This document shows, in pieces, positions 1 through 7,402 of a stretch of DNA of 26,757 nucleotides. Both the position numbers and the translations under genes were made by a program. The stretch is from positions 1-26,757 of the IMG/VR virus record IMGVR_UViG_3300048588_000220; one strand, written 5' to 3'. The DNA is from a virus. The notes beneath the pieces are model-generated. The model did not search any database, had not been told where the DNA came from, and saw only the letters and a list, made by a program, of their open reading frames with translations. Position 1 is the first letter of the stretch. Each line of letters opens with the position of its first letter.

Positions 1-1
1 C

Positions 2-68
<67 letters not shown>

Positions 69-87
69 GCGGCGGGGTCAAGCAGTG

Positions 88-109
88 GCGGCCGTTAATT
101 GTTGGCCGC
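88..109 (-). terminator. short GC hairpin at the 3' end of the minus-strand gene
   Basis: GCGGCC at 88-93 and GGCCGC at 104-109 form a 6-bp perfect stem around a 10-nt AT-rich loop. The stop codon of the minus-strand gene (95-97) lies in the loop. There is no clear U tract after it, so a terminator role is only suggested by position. The sequence beyond it is the suspect poly-C end. Confidence 0.3.
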
Positions 110-337
110 GGCGGCCGCTCGGTGCGCGTTTACCAGAGTGGTAAAGTTTTCGGCGCTCAGAGATTTGATAGTGAGATGCAAGGCCAGCTTACGGAATGGC
201 CAAAATTCTTTGGGCAGTTGGGATTCTGTGGCGAAGTGTTTCAGCCAGTGGAGCGCGGCGGATTCTTCGCACGTCAGAGCAACCGGGATTCTTCGCATGG
301 CACGAAGGCCGCCCGGTTTCTTTGGATAGTTCATCAT
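95..337 (-). CDS. hypothetical 80-aa protein
   Basis: I do not recognise this small protein. The start is one of two adjacent ATG codons (337 or 334 on the minus strand), preceded by a GAGGA ribosome-binding site at good spacing, which supports this start over the longer upstream extension. The N terminus is basic (YPKKPGGLRAMRR). The middle and C-terminal parts look helical with aromatic residues (LHWLKHF, KEFWPFRKLALHL), and the protein ends in an alanine run. No signal peptide or membrane segment is visible. It is transcribed away from the phage structural genes and could be a host gene or a small phage regulatory-region gene. The gene itself is fairly likely; its function is unknown. Confidence 0.55.
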   Translation of the reverse strand: MMNYPKKPGGLRAMRRIPVALTCEESAALHWLKHFATESQLPKEFWPFRKLALHLTIKSLSAENFTTLVNAHRAAAAANN

Positions 338-507
338 CAAATTCCTCAGCCCTACTTGACGCGGGAATGTGAATCGCGCGAGAACGCGAATCAGTCGACA
401 GGATGTTGACTGGATGGTTCGGAGATCAGCCCTCGGCAGGGACGCCGGGGGTCTCTCTTCGCCTGGCACGCTGCCAATCACCCGCCCCGCTGGTCGGAGT
501 CTATCAG
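338..507. promoter_or_regulatory. divergent intergenic region before the structural operon
   Basis: This 170-bp stretch separates the minus-strand gene from the first gene of the rightward operon, so it should hold promoters for both. TTGAC occurs at about 356-360 and 405-409, but neither is followed by a convincing -10 box at 17 bp. It also contains the first copy of an 18-bp exact repeat (368-385), whose other copy lies in front of the capsid gene. No open frame here looks coding. Confidence 0.35.
368..385 (+). repeat. 18-bp exact direct repeat, copy 1
   Basis: TGTGAATCGCGCGAGAAC occurs here and, identically and in the same orientation, at 8158-8175. Its core TCGCGCGA is palindromic. Both copies lie in non-coding DNA, this one about 120 bp before the first gene of the operon and the other about 260 bp before the major capsid gene. 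The shared position upstream of transcription-unit starts suggests a promoter element or operator. Confidence 0.5.
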
Positions 508-834
508 ATGAACGCTGCCAGACTGCAGTTGATCATTCGCACAATTTTGGGCGTTTTGGCGGCTGGATCTGTGCCGGCGCTCGAGGTTGCTGGGTACCAG
601 GACGGAGCCACAACGACTGTCGGCGTTGACGGCGGGACTGTCCGTTATCTGGTCGGGGGCGTAATTGCTCTGATCGCCGTTTTTTATCCCCAGATTACAA
701 CGATCTGGGCATCCATCACGAACAATCCCCGGCTTGATGCGCTCGAAAAACGGGTTGCAGATCTGGAAAAACCGGACCAATCGGCAAAACCGGCCGTACC
801 AACGCCCGCAAAATCGGTGAAACCGGAGGCGTGA
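508..834 (+). CDS. small membrane protein with C-terminal coiled coil (holin-like topology)
   Basis: This 108-aa protein has a hydrophobic N-terminal segment (about residues 5-28), a short polar linker with GATTTVGVDGG, and a second hydrophobic segment (about 46-68, YLVGGVIALIAVFYPQI). A short heptad-like stretch (LDALEKRVADLEKP) and a Lys/Pro/Ala tail follow. The ATG at 508 is chosen because GGAG lies just upstream and the translation before it looks non-coding. Two membrane segments plus a charged tail match many phage holins, and the first gene of a phage operon can encode one, but there is no family signature. It could equally be another small inner-membrane phage protein. The stop overlaps the next start as ATGA. 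Confidence 0.55.
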   Translation: MNAARLQLIIRTILGVLAAGSVPALEVAGYQDGATTTVGVDGGTVRYLVGGVIALIAVFYPQITTIWASITNNPRLDALEKRVADLEKPDQSAKPAVPTPAKSVKPEA

Positions 835-1301
835 TGAGCCGTTATCAGCTCACAATTCGCACGCCGAACGGCAAAAGATGGCGGATTCGCCCCGTTTCCG
901 GCGAGGAATTCCGCGAAATCAGCCGCGAAATCCTGCTGCAGGCCAGCGATCGAATCAAAAACCTCGATCTGTTGTCACTCTGGCCAGACAAAACGATTGA
1001 TCGCTGGAAGAAATTCGCGGCCGATGGTTTTGACTCGCTCATTCGGTCCGTCGGACATGCGATTGAGACCGGAGACCACAAGATTCTGCGTTCCGGCCGT
1101 GGCCTCCTGGCCAGCGTTTCGGAATGGATGAAGTCATTCGGTTGGAAGGAATTGGAATGGTCATTGATCGCAAAACGGCTGGTCAAAATCGTTATCAGTC
1201 TTGGGCTGGCTTATCTGAGGACTCAATTCCCTGTCATCGACTCGAGAAACTCAGTCGCCGCGTTGGACGTCATGGAATCGCTGCTCTTGCAACGGGCCTG
1301 A
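834..1301 (+). CDS. hypothetical phage-region protein, 155 aa
   Basis: I do not recognise this protein. The ATG at 834 overlaps the stop of the previous gene, a typical coupled start; a GTG three bases earlier is the only close alternative. The N terminus is basic and beta-like (YQLTIRTPNGKRWRIRPV). The rest is mostly amphipathic helix with Trp residues (SLWPDKTIDRWKKFA, SEWMKSFGWKELEW) and a hydrophobic stretch near residues 120-135. Third-position GC is clearly higher in this frame than in the overlapping frame by hand count (about 60% against low 40s between 1157 and 1300), which supports it as the coding frame. It sits between a membrane protein and other small genes. Confidence 0.5.
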   Translation: MSRYQLTIRTPNGKRWRIRPVSGEEFREISREILLQASDRIKNLDLLSLWPDKTIDRWKKFAADGFDSLIRSVGHAIETGDHKILRSGRGLLASVSEWMKSFGWKELEWSLIAKRLVKIVISLGLAYLRTQFPVIDSRNSVAALDVMESLLLQRA

Positions 1302-1627
1302 TCGCGCTGCGGCTGGCTGCTTTGTCGATTGTGCTGGTCATCATCGGCTGTATCACGATCGAACGCATCGAAGACACCGACGGAGACGGTCTTAATGAAT
1401 CAACAAAACTCCGGTTTCCGAATATTCGACCCCGATCAGACCGAGGACGAAGCGGCTCAGTTCCGACACTCGACCCTTTACCGATCGACGATGATGAATC
1501 AGACATCGAGTCACAGTCAGAACCAGATTCCAAACCAGAACGCCCAACAGAAAGACCCGTCTGGCGATCTTCCGGAGACGCAAGCAAATCCCCTCGCGCA
1601 CTCGGTCCGAGCCCTTTCGAAGATTGA
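1298..1627 (+). CDS. possible overlapping membrane or lipoprotein ORF
   Basis: An open frame runs here with a strong hydrophobic segment (LIALRLAALSIVLVIIGC), then a calcium-binding-like DTDGDG motif and a long acidic, Pro/Ser-rich tail. IIGC could be a lipobox. Against it: there is no ATG or GTG near the hydrophobic segment (CTG at 1298 or TTG at 1322 would be needed), no ribosome-binding site, and the 3' half overlaps a gene whose frame has the better codon pattern. An Rz/Rz1-type overlapping spanin arrangement is conceivable, but the overlapping partner lacks the membrane anchor expected of an i-spanin. Without this ORF, 1302-1394 would be non-coding. Confidence 0.22.
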   Translation: MIALRLAALSIVLVIIGCITIERIEDTDGDGLNESTKLRFPNIRPRSDRGRSGSVPTLDPLPIDDDESDIESQSEPDSKPERPTERPVWRSSGDASKSPRALGPSPFED

Positions 1628-1727
1628 GGCCGCTTTGGATCTTCACCGGCAGCACACAGACGCCATTGAGCGTGCTTCCCGACTGATCCTGGAGGCTCTC
1701 GGAATCAATCCGGATGATCACACTTGA
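1395..1727 (+). CDS. hypothetical soluble protein, 110 aa
   Basis: I do not recognise this protein. The ATG at 1395 has GGAG about 10 bases upstream. The N-terminal two thirds are polar and rich in Gln, Asn, Ser and acidic residues, which suggests disorder. The C-terminal third is a likely helix (SKIEAALDLHRQHTDAIER). No signal peptide or membrane segment is visible. Codon third positions are G/C-rich by hand count, better than in the competing overlapping frame. The last 14 bases overlap the start of the next gene. Confidence 0.5.
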   Translation: MNQQNSGFRIFDPDQTEDEAAQFRHSTLYRSTMMNQTSSHSQNQIPNQNAQQKDPSGDLPETQANPLAHSVRALSKIEAALDLHRQHTDAIERASRLILEALGINPDDHT

Positions 1728-2286
1728 AGAACTCACAATCAGGCTTCTGGCGTTCCAACGGACTTCGTTTGTCGGGCTTCGCGCCGTCCATGAGCCTGAC
1801 TGGTCAATCACTTCAAAACGAAATCCATTCATCGGGCGAGTCCTCAAGCTCAGCCGAGCCAACGGCGCTATCAACTGGCGATATGCAAAGGCCGTCAACC
1901 GACAACGCAAGCGCGAAGACAAGCCGGACGACTTTCATGCGGTGGAACGGACCTGGGGGAACCTGATCAAGTATTCGCCGCTGGTCATTCACTTCGACGA
2001 TGGGCCGCGGTTCTATCTCGAAATGAAACGCGAACGCGTTGAACGTTGGTACTTCGACAGCGAAACGCTCGAACTGATCGACGAATCTGAAATCCTGCCG
2101 TACCTGACGAAACGAGCCAAATCACGTCAAAAACTTAATCGCGAAGTGGTCCTGAGAGATTACCGACTGGACCACATCGCGGAACTCACAATCGACGGGG
2201 AAACGCATGCAATCGATCCCTGTTGGTGGAAGCTGAAAGCGTTGCGGTTCGCGTTCGCGAAACCCGACCAGAAAGGAAAAGCCTGA
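1714..2286 (+). CDS. phage-associated hypothetical protein, 190 aa
   Basis: The protein reads as well-folded alpha/beta with conserved-looking blocks: ITSKRNPFIGRVLKLSRANG, INWRYAKAVNRQRKRE, ERTWGNLIKYSPLVIH and RFYLEMKRERVERWYFD. From memory, this order (an NPF..V.K...NG block, N-x-x-Y--AVN-Q, then W-G with a PLV-H strand) resembles an uncharacterised family seen in many phage genomes, and I know of no assigned activity. I cannot confirm the match without a search. The start overlaps the previous gene and the stop overlaps the next start (ATGA), so it belongs to the operon. There is no membrane segment or signal peptide, so a cytoplasmic role is expected. Confidence 0.65.
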   Translation: MITLEELTIRLLAFQRTSFVGLRAVHEPDWSITSKRNPFIGRVLKLSRANGAINWRYAKAVNRQRKREDKPDDFHAVERTWGNLIKYSPLVIHFDDGPRFYLEMKRERVERWYFDSETLELIDESEILPYLTKRAKSRQKLNREVVLRDYRLDHIAELTIDGETHAIDPCWWKLKALRFAFAKPDQKGKA

Positions 2287-2858
2287 TGAACGGAATCATG
2301 AGACGCCCCGGCCTGCTGTGGATGTTACTCGGAGCTGGCTGCTGTGGATGTTTGCAGGCTCCGCCGGAACCTGAACTGCTGCCTGAGCCGGATCCAGCCT
2401 TTACCATGATTGAAGATCTGCCGGACTTCGACCAAACCGCCCAGAAAAATACAATCGTCCCGCTCATGGCGAAGGATGACACGCCGGCCGTTTCACAGAC
2501 GACCATGAAGCCAGTCACAACCGAGCAACGTCGCAGCGGCTTCACGGGAGCGATCGTCTACACGAAATCCGACTGCCCGCCGTGCCGCAATCTCGTGACT
2601 GATCTGCAGTATCTCGCTGCCAATCACGGTTGGACGCTTTCGGAGCGCGAACTGTCGACGATCACGCCCACGGCGGCGATTGACTGGGTCATCGTGCACG
2701 GTCAAAACGCGGAAGCGTTTCCGATGGTCGAGTTCTATCGCGACGGCGAATTCATCGGCGAATCGCGTGGCTATTCGCTCGCCCGCAATTTCGCCGACAG
2801 ACGTGAACCGCTCATGAACCTTATCCGATCGCATCCCCGCTACACGGCGGCCCGCTGA
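2286..2858 (+). CDS. lipoprotein with thioredoxin-like CPPC domain
   Basis: The N terminus is a short basic-hydrophobic signal (RRPGLLWMLLGAGC) ending in a Cys-rich stretch that fits a lipobox, with cleavage before Cys19 or a neighbour. A Pro/Glu-rich linker runs to about residue 85. The C-terminal half looks like a thioredoxin or glutaredoxin fold: strand GAIVYTKSD, then Cys97-Pro-Pro-Cys100, helix, and a late AFPMVEFYRDGEFIGESRGY segment that resembles the cis-Pro strand and following hairpin. It should be anchored on the outside of a membrane and act in thiol-disulfide exchange, with unknown substrate. It may instead bind a metal. The start at 2286 overlaps the previous stop; an in-frame ATG at 2298 is an alternative. 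It sits directly before the packaging genes, which is unusual. Confidence 0.75.
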   Translation: MNGIMRRPGLLWMLLGAGCCGCLQAPPEPELLPEPDPAFTMIEDLPDFDQTAQKNTIVPLMAKDDTPAVSQTTMKPVTTEQRRSGFTGAIVYTKSDCPPCRNLVTDLQYLAANHGWTLSERELSTITPTAAIDWVIVHGQNAEAFPMVEFYRDGEFIGESRGYSLARNFADRREPLMNLIRSHPRYTAAR

Positions 2859-3178
2859 TGCAATTCCAGCGGCGGGCACAGTTCCGGCAGGTGCGAAACG
2901 AGCCTGCCCGCGAAAACTCCAGCGCTCGAGGTTACGGCCGACGGTGGCAGAAGTATTCTCAAGCTCGCCTGTTCGCCAACCCGCTTTGCGTTGTCTGCGG
3001 GCGAGCTGCTCAGGCAACGGACCATATCCAGCCGGTCACCGGTCCGATGGATCGGCTGTTCTGGGATCCGAAGAATCATCAAAGTCTCTGCTGGAACTGT
3101 CACAGCCGAAAGACTGCGACGGAAACGAACGGGGAGGCGCTGAAGAATGGCAGCACGCGGCCGAAAACGATCGATTGA
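2858..3178 (+). CDS. HNH endonuclease
   Basis: A compact HNH nuclease of 106 aa. The zinc-binding pair Cys44-x-x-Cys47 is followed by Asp55-His56 (TDHIQPV), Asn73-His74 (PKNHQSL), then Cys78-x-x-Cys81-His82. This is the order of the Cys-containing HNH family, in which DH supplies the general base. Such nucleases next to terminase genes in HK97-type phages are known to aid DNA packaging by cutting together with the terminase, and the position just upstream of the small terminase fits that role. The gene starts on the stop of the lipoprotein gene and overlaps the next gene by 32 bases in another frame. Confidence 0.88.
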   Translation: MQFQRRAQFRQVRNEPARENSSARGYGRRWQKYSQARLFANPLCVVCGRAAQATDHIQPVTGPMDRLFWDPKNHQSLCWNCHSRKTATETNGEALKNGSTRPKTID

Positions 3179-3704
3179 GGCAAAGACGCCACCAGGTCCG
3201 AAACCGCCGAAACCGGATTCGCTGTCGTGGATGGGTCAAGAAATCTGGGACCGGTACAGCGACACGCTGAACGCTCTCGGAATCCTCGAAGTCCTGGACG
3301 CGATCGCATTCGGTCTACTCTGCGATTCAATCGCCACGCTGCAGGACATGCGAGACCAATTGCAGCCCGGGGATTTCGTGAACGTCTGCGGAGAGAACGG
3401 GGCACTGCAAGCGAATCCGCTGGTCACGATGATTGCTCAGCAGACGAAAGGCGTTCTGGCACTGGCTGCTGAATTCGGAATGACTCCACGCGGGCGAATC
3501 AATCTCACAGGCTCACTGAGCTGCAATCCTGACGCCGGCGCCGTGAACCCGATGGAAGCTCTGCTGAAGGAAGTGACGGGATCCAGCGCCCCGCAATCCG
3601 GAGTTCCTGCAGCATCTCCGAAAACGGAGTCCCGAGCAGCTTCGAAGGTTCCCAAAAAGGGAACCAAAGGCAAGGCCGCGAAGAAGGGGCCGAAACGAAA
3701 ATGA
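3147..3704 (+). CDS. terminase small subunit, P27-like
   Basis: The 185-aa protein has a basic, Pro-rich N terminus, then a helix with W-x-x-Y (EIWDRYSDTLNALGIL), a helical core, and the C-terminal signature ANPLVTMIAQQTKGVLALAA followed by EFGMTPRGR. The ANPL...AAEFG-TP pattern is characteristic of the P27-type small terminase family. It should bind the packaging site and load the large terminase. A Lys/Ala/Pro-rich tail (about residues 155-185) is probably disordered. Order HNH, TerS, TerL, portal is the usual HK97-like packaging block. Confidence 0.85.
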   Translation: MAARGRKRSIEAKTPPGPKPPKPDSLSWMGQEIWDRYSDTLNALGILEVLDAIAFGLLCDSIATLQDMRDQLQPGDFVNVCGENGALQANPLVTMIAQQTKGVLALAAEFGMTPRGRINLTGSLSCNPDAGAVNPMEALLKEVTGSSAPQSGVPAASPKTESRAASKVPKKGTKGKAAKKGPKRK

Positions 3705-3712
3705 GATAACCA

Positions 3713-5386
3713 GTGGACGTTCTGAGAACGCTCAACGATTACTGCGATGATGTTATCAGCGGTCGCAGAGTCACAGGCCAGTTGCAACGCGCGGCTGTGG
3801 TACGGTTCCAGAAAGATCTGAAGCGATCGCAAGAGCCAGGCTGTAAGTTTTATTTCGACGAACGCAAAGCGGCGATTGCGATCAAGTTTATCGGGCTGCT
3901 GCAGCACACAACCGGCGACTTCGCAAAGAAGCCGTTTCTGTTAGAACCGTGGCAGGCGTTTATCATTGGAAATCTGTTTGGCTGGAGATGGAAAAATACC
4001 GGTCTCCGCAGATTCAGAACCGCTCATATCGAAATCGGGAGAAAAAACGGAAAGACTGCACTGGCAGCGGCAATCGCTCTGCTGTGCCTGATCATGGACG
4101 GCGAAGGGCGGCCGGAAGTTTACGCGGTCGCCACCAAACGAGCACAGTCGAAGCTGAGCTGGCAGGAAGCGGACCGATTCCGAAGCGGCAACGCCTGGCT
4201 CTCGGAACAGATCAGATCCACGCCCTCAAAGTACATCATGACGGGGCCGGACGAATCCGTTTTCGTCGCTCTCGGTGGCGACGGCGGCGGCGATGACGGA
4301 CTGAACCCGAGCTGCGTCATCTTCGACGAACTGCATGAATGGAAACTGGAAGGACACCTGAAGCTCTGGGACAAAATGCGAACGGGTTCCAGCACTCGCC
4401 CGCATCCTTTGTTCATCACGATCACCACCGCAGGCGACACGAAAAGTTATCTCTGGAAGTCTGAAAGGAAATACGCTGAAGCCGTTGCACGCGGCGAACA
4501 GATCGACGACACGCTGTTCAGTTTCGTCTGCTGTCTCGACCCAGACGACGATATTTTCGACCCCGACAACTGGGTGAAGGGAAACCCGGGACTTGACACG
4601 ATCAAGAAACGAAAGGACATCGAAGAACTTGCCACAAAGGCACGCATTGACCCGACGGCAGAACGACAACTCAAGCGGTATCACTGCAACCTGATGGTTG
4701 AGCCAACGGCTCAGGGAATCAGCGCAGCCGCATGGTCGAAGGGAGCAAAACCGCTTCCGGATTTGACAGGACACATCTGTTTCGGAGCTGTCGACATCGG
4801 AACCAGAGACGACCTGGCGGCGTTCTGGTTGACGTTCCCGCCGCTGAATCTTTTGACCGGAATTTATTACACACTGGGCTGGGCGTTCAGTCCGCTGAAC
4901 GGCGTCCGGGACGTCACACAAGGCGAGTGGCAAAAGTGGCGAGACACCGGGCAACTGATCACCACGCCCGGTAATGAAACCAGCTTTGAGGACATTCACA
5001 AAATCATTGATCAGGCTCGAAAGAAGTACAAACTGAAGGCGATCGCATTGGACCCACACAACGCCACTCAGTTTGGTCAGGATCTGGAACGCAAAGGAAT
5101 TGAGGTTGTCGGCCATGGTCAAAAAGGCATTCACTACAATGAGCCGCTTCGATCGCTCAAATCCGCTTGCAATGAGGGGCGACTGATACACGGAGACAAC
5201 GGCCTGCTGACGTGGGCGATTGAAAATATGGTGGTCAGTCTTCAGGGCGGACTGATGAGACCGGCGAAGGAACACAGCAGAGACAAGATTGACCCTGCCG
5301 TTGCGATGATCATGAGTTATTCAATCGCCACGCTGGGCACTGGTAAGAAACAAGACAAGGGAGAGGCGCGAGTCAGATACTTATGA
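3713..5386 (+). CDS. terminase large subunit
   Basis: This is the packaging motor and nuclease, 557 aa, near the usual family length. A Walker A variant (GRKNGKT, residues 109-115) and Walker B with catalytic Glu (VIFDE, 202-206) mark the N-terminal ATPase, and ITITTAG at about 235-241 fits the coupling motif. The C-terminal RNase H-like nuclease has Asp361 in AVDIG, Asp447 in ALDPHN and Asp527 in KIDPAVA as likely metal ligands. The start is GTG at 3713, preceded by a weak GAGAT. The gene begins 8 bases after the small terminase and overlaps the portal gene by 4 bases. The overall pattern is the HK97/YmfN-like terminase type, usually linked to cos-type ends, though I cannot see a cos site. 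Confidence 0.95.
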   Translation: MDVLRTLNDYCDDVISGRRVTGQLQRAAVVRFQKDLKRSQEPGCKFYFDERKAAIAIKFIGLLQHTTGDFAKKPFLLEPWQAFIIGNLFGWRWKNTGLRRFRTAHIEIGRKNGKTALAAAIALLCLIMDGEGRPEVYAVATKRAQSKLSWQEADRFRSGNAWLSEQIRSTPSKYIMTGPDESVFVALGGDGGGDDGLNPSCVIFDELHEWKLEGHLKLWDKMRTGSSTRPHPLFITITTAGDTKSYLWKSERKYAEAVARGEQIDDTLFSFVCCLDPDDDIFDPDNWVKGNPGLDTIKKRKDIEELATKARIDPTAERQLKRYHCNLMVEPTAQGISAAAWSKGAKPLPDLTGHICFGAVDIGTRDDLAAFWLTFPPLNLLTGIYYTLGWAFSPLNGVRDVTQGEWQKWRDTGQLITTPGNETSFEDIHKIIDQARKKYKLKAIALDPHNATQFGQDLERKGIEVVGHGQKGIHYNEPLRSLKSACNEGRLIHGDNGLLTWAIENMVVSLQGGLMRPAKEHSRDKIDPAVAMIMSYSIATLGTGKKQDKGEARVRYL

Positions 5387-7098
5387 TCACAAACACACTT
5401 CGCAGAATGTTCGATTCCACGAAAAGCATCGCCCGGCGTTCGCTGGCGTCGATCTTTGGAATTACTGAAGGCGTTCTGTCTGCAATCGGACGCGTCGGCA
5501 TTCGCGGCGGGCTTGTCCTGGCAGCTTCCGGCGTCATGGTGTCCGCTGAATCGGCAATGCTGGTCAGCGCCTACAAACGCGGCGTTGAACTGCTGGCGCA
5601 CCACGTCGCGAAAACTCCGTACTGCGTGAAACGCGGTTGCGAGATGGACACCAGCCATCCGGCAAGCCCGGTCATCCGTTGGTGGGCTCGTCATCACCAA
5701 ATGAGCGCGTTTGAGTTTCGCCGGACCATGATGGTGATCGCTCTGACGCGTGGAAATTCTTACGCGTACATCGTCCGACGTGCCGGCGTCGTCACAGAAC
5801 TGCTGTTGCTGGACAGTCAGCAGGTTCAACCGGAAGTCATTCGCGGCAAACTGGTGTATCGAGTCTCCGGCCGTGACAAGTTCGTCAGTCCCTCGGACAT
5901 GATGCACATCAAGGGACTCGGCTTCAACGGTTACGAGGGACTGGACCCGATCCGATACTACGCAAAGGAAGTTCTGGGGCTTGCGATCGCCACCCAGAAC
6001 TACGCCGCGAAGTATTACGAAAACGGAGGCACGCCCAGCGCTTACCTGAAATCCGAAGTCCCTCTGACGGATGATCAATTCAACCGGCTCAAGGGCGAGG
6101 CCGGACCGCTGAAGCGATCCGTTGACAATCCGCATGAACTCCCAATCCTCGAACAAACCGATATCAAAAGCGTCGGCCTGACTGCTGAGCAAACTCAGCT
6201 TCTTGGCGCTCGCAAAGATATCATCCTGGACATCGCCAATTTGCTCGGCATTCCGCCGCACAAATTGGGACTGGCGATTTCCACCAGTTACGGTTCACTC
6301 GAAGAAGAGAACGACGCGTTTCGTGATGACGCCCTTGACCCGTGGCTGGTTCAGTTCGAAATGGAATACCGCAAGCTGCTGACCGAAGACGAACAGCAGG
6401 GTGAGACTCACACGGTTGCGGCTGATCGTTCGGACTTCTCGCGAATGAAGTCAGCCGATCAGGCTCAATACCTGAAAGACATGACCGGCGGCTCTGCTGT
6501 GATGACGGTGAACGAAGCCCGCGCACGTCTCGGACTTCCACCGGTCCAAGGTGGCGACGTTCTGATGAGACCGCTCAACATGGCAGCCGCGGGCGAAGAT
6601 CCTGAAGAACCTGCGGACGATTCCCAGGCCTCCGAAACCGAGCAAACGGACACCGAGGCCTCTGACGCTGAAATCGGAGACGTTGCCGACGGTGAAGAAT
6701 CCGACGTCGAAACTGAAACTGACGACGCGGCCGAATCACGATCACGAATTCACGCGGCCAAACTGCGGGCGCTCGAGGACGTCTTCAACCGCATGACAAA
6801 GCGACTGACCACGGCGGCGGGCAAGATCAAGCGGCCGGAACAGTTGGTGGAATTCCGCAGCCGGCTGGACACGGATCATTTGCAGGTCATCACGGCCGCA
6901 TTGTCTCCGATCGTGCCATTGTGCGGAGGCACCGAGGCCGGACCGTTCGCCCTGGAACTCGTCACAGCATTCCGCAGCCGTCTCGATTCACTGGAAAACG
7001 CTCCGGACCTTCACGCGGCGGTTGAATCACTCGGGGAAACCTTTGTCCAGGACGCTGGCCAGTTCGCCAGCGAAGCACTCAGAAAGATGGTGGCATGA
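5383..7098 (+). CDS. portal protein, HK97 type
   Basis: The portal forms the dodecameric ring at the head vertex through which DNA passes. Family hallmarks include AYKRGVELLAHHVAKTPYCV, the RGNSYAYIVR strand, MMHIKGLGFNGYEGLDPI, the GGTPSAYLKS strand and LLGIPPHKLGL. The body (about residues 45-400) matches the family. It is extended by an acidic linker (about 403-447, rich in Asp, Glu, Ser and Thr) and a helical C-terminal region of about 120 residues, so at 571 aa it is longer than typical HK97 portals. An N-terminal hydrophobic stretch is also present. It starts on the terminase stop and overlaps the next gene by 4 bases. Confidence 0.93.
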   Translation: MITNTLRRMFDSTKSIARRSLASIFGITEGVLSAIGRVGIRGGLVLAASGVMVSAESAMLVSAYKRGVELLAHHVAKTPYCVKRGCEMDTSHPASPVIRWWARHHQMSAFEFRRTMMVIALTRGNSYAYIVRRAGVVTELLLLDSQQVQPEVIRGKLVYRVSGRDKFVSPSDMMHIKGLGFNGYEGLDPIRYYAKEVLGLAIATQNYAAKYYENGGTPSAYLKSEVPLTDDQFNRLKGEAGPLKRSVDNPHELPILEQTDIKSVGLTAEQTQLLGARKDIILDIANLLGIPPHKLGLAISTSYGSLEEENDAFRDDALDPWLVQFEMEYRKLLTEDEQQGETHTVAADRSDFSRMKSADQAQYLKDMTGGSAVMTVNEARARLGLPPVQGGDVLMRPLNMAAAGEDPEEPADDSQASETEQTDTEASDAEIGDVADGEESDVETETDDAAESRSRIHAAKLRALEDVFNRMTKRLTTAAGKIKRPEQLVEFRSRLDTDHLQVITAALSPIVPLCGGTEAGPFALELVTAFRSRLDSLENAPDLHAAVESLGETFVQDAGQFASEALRKMVA

Positions 7099-7328
7099 TG
7101 AGTACGAACGCAATCGTCACAGTTTTGATTATTCCAGCCGCTGTGGCATTGGTGGGGGCGATTAAGGCTCTCTGGTCTCTCATTTCGAAGTTCCTCGAAA
7201 AGCTGAACGCGGATCTTGATGAATGCAAAGAAGACCGCGTGAAGCTGTTCGGAAAATGCGATGAGCTGCAGGGACAGTTGCTCGATGTCACTCGCGAAGT
7301 TCGAGACATCAAACGCGGTCAGGCATAA
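7095..7328 (+). CDS. small membrane protein with coiled coil
   Basis: A 77-aa protein with one N-terminal membrane segment (about residues 5-30, IVTVLIIPAAVALVGAI) followed by a likely coiled coil rich in Asp, Glu, Lys and Leu (FLEKLNADLDECKEDRVKLF and CDELQGQLLDVTREVRD). Two ATG codons open the gene, the first overlapping the portal stop. The layout resembles small phage membrane proteins such as XhlA-like or holin-accessory proteins, but I see no firm signature. A small gene between portal and protease is common in phages and is often of unknown role. Confidence 0.6.
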   Translation: MMSTNAIVTVLIIPAAVALVGAIKALWSLISKFLEKLNADLDECKEDRVKLFGKCDELQGQLLDVTREVRDIKRGQA

Positions 7329-7366
7329 CGCTGTAAACTCGTTTAACGTTCACACATTAGAGGCAT

Positions 7367-7385
7367 CATCTCGCGGAGCGAGATG
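7367..7385 (+). promoter_or_regulatory. 8-bp perfect hairpin before the prohead protease gene
   Basis: CATCTCGC (7367-7374) and GCGAGATG (7378-7385) pair perfectly around a 3-nt GGA loop. It lies 17 bases before the protease start, just upstream of its AGAGG ribosome-binding site. No U run follows, so it is more likely to affect mRNA stability or translation, or to be a protein-binding site, than to terminate transcription. Confidence 0.45.
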
Positions 7386-7402
7386 GCTACAGAGGCACAG
7401 AA

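Noticed and set aside
4226-5275. Long open frame on the minus strand (349 codons) antisense to the large terminase
   Set aside because: The translation lacks any domain pattern and mirrors the codon bias of a clear terminase gene on the other strand. The same applies to the minus-strand frame at 5317-6261 antisense to the portal gene.
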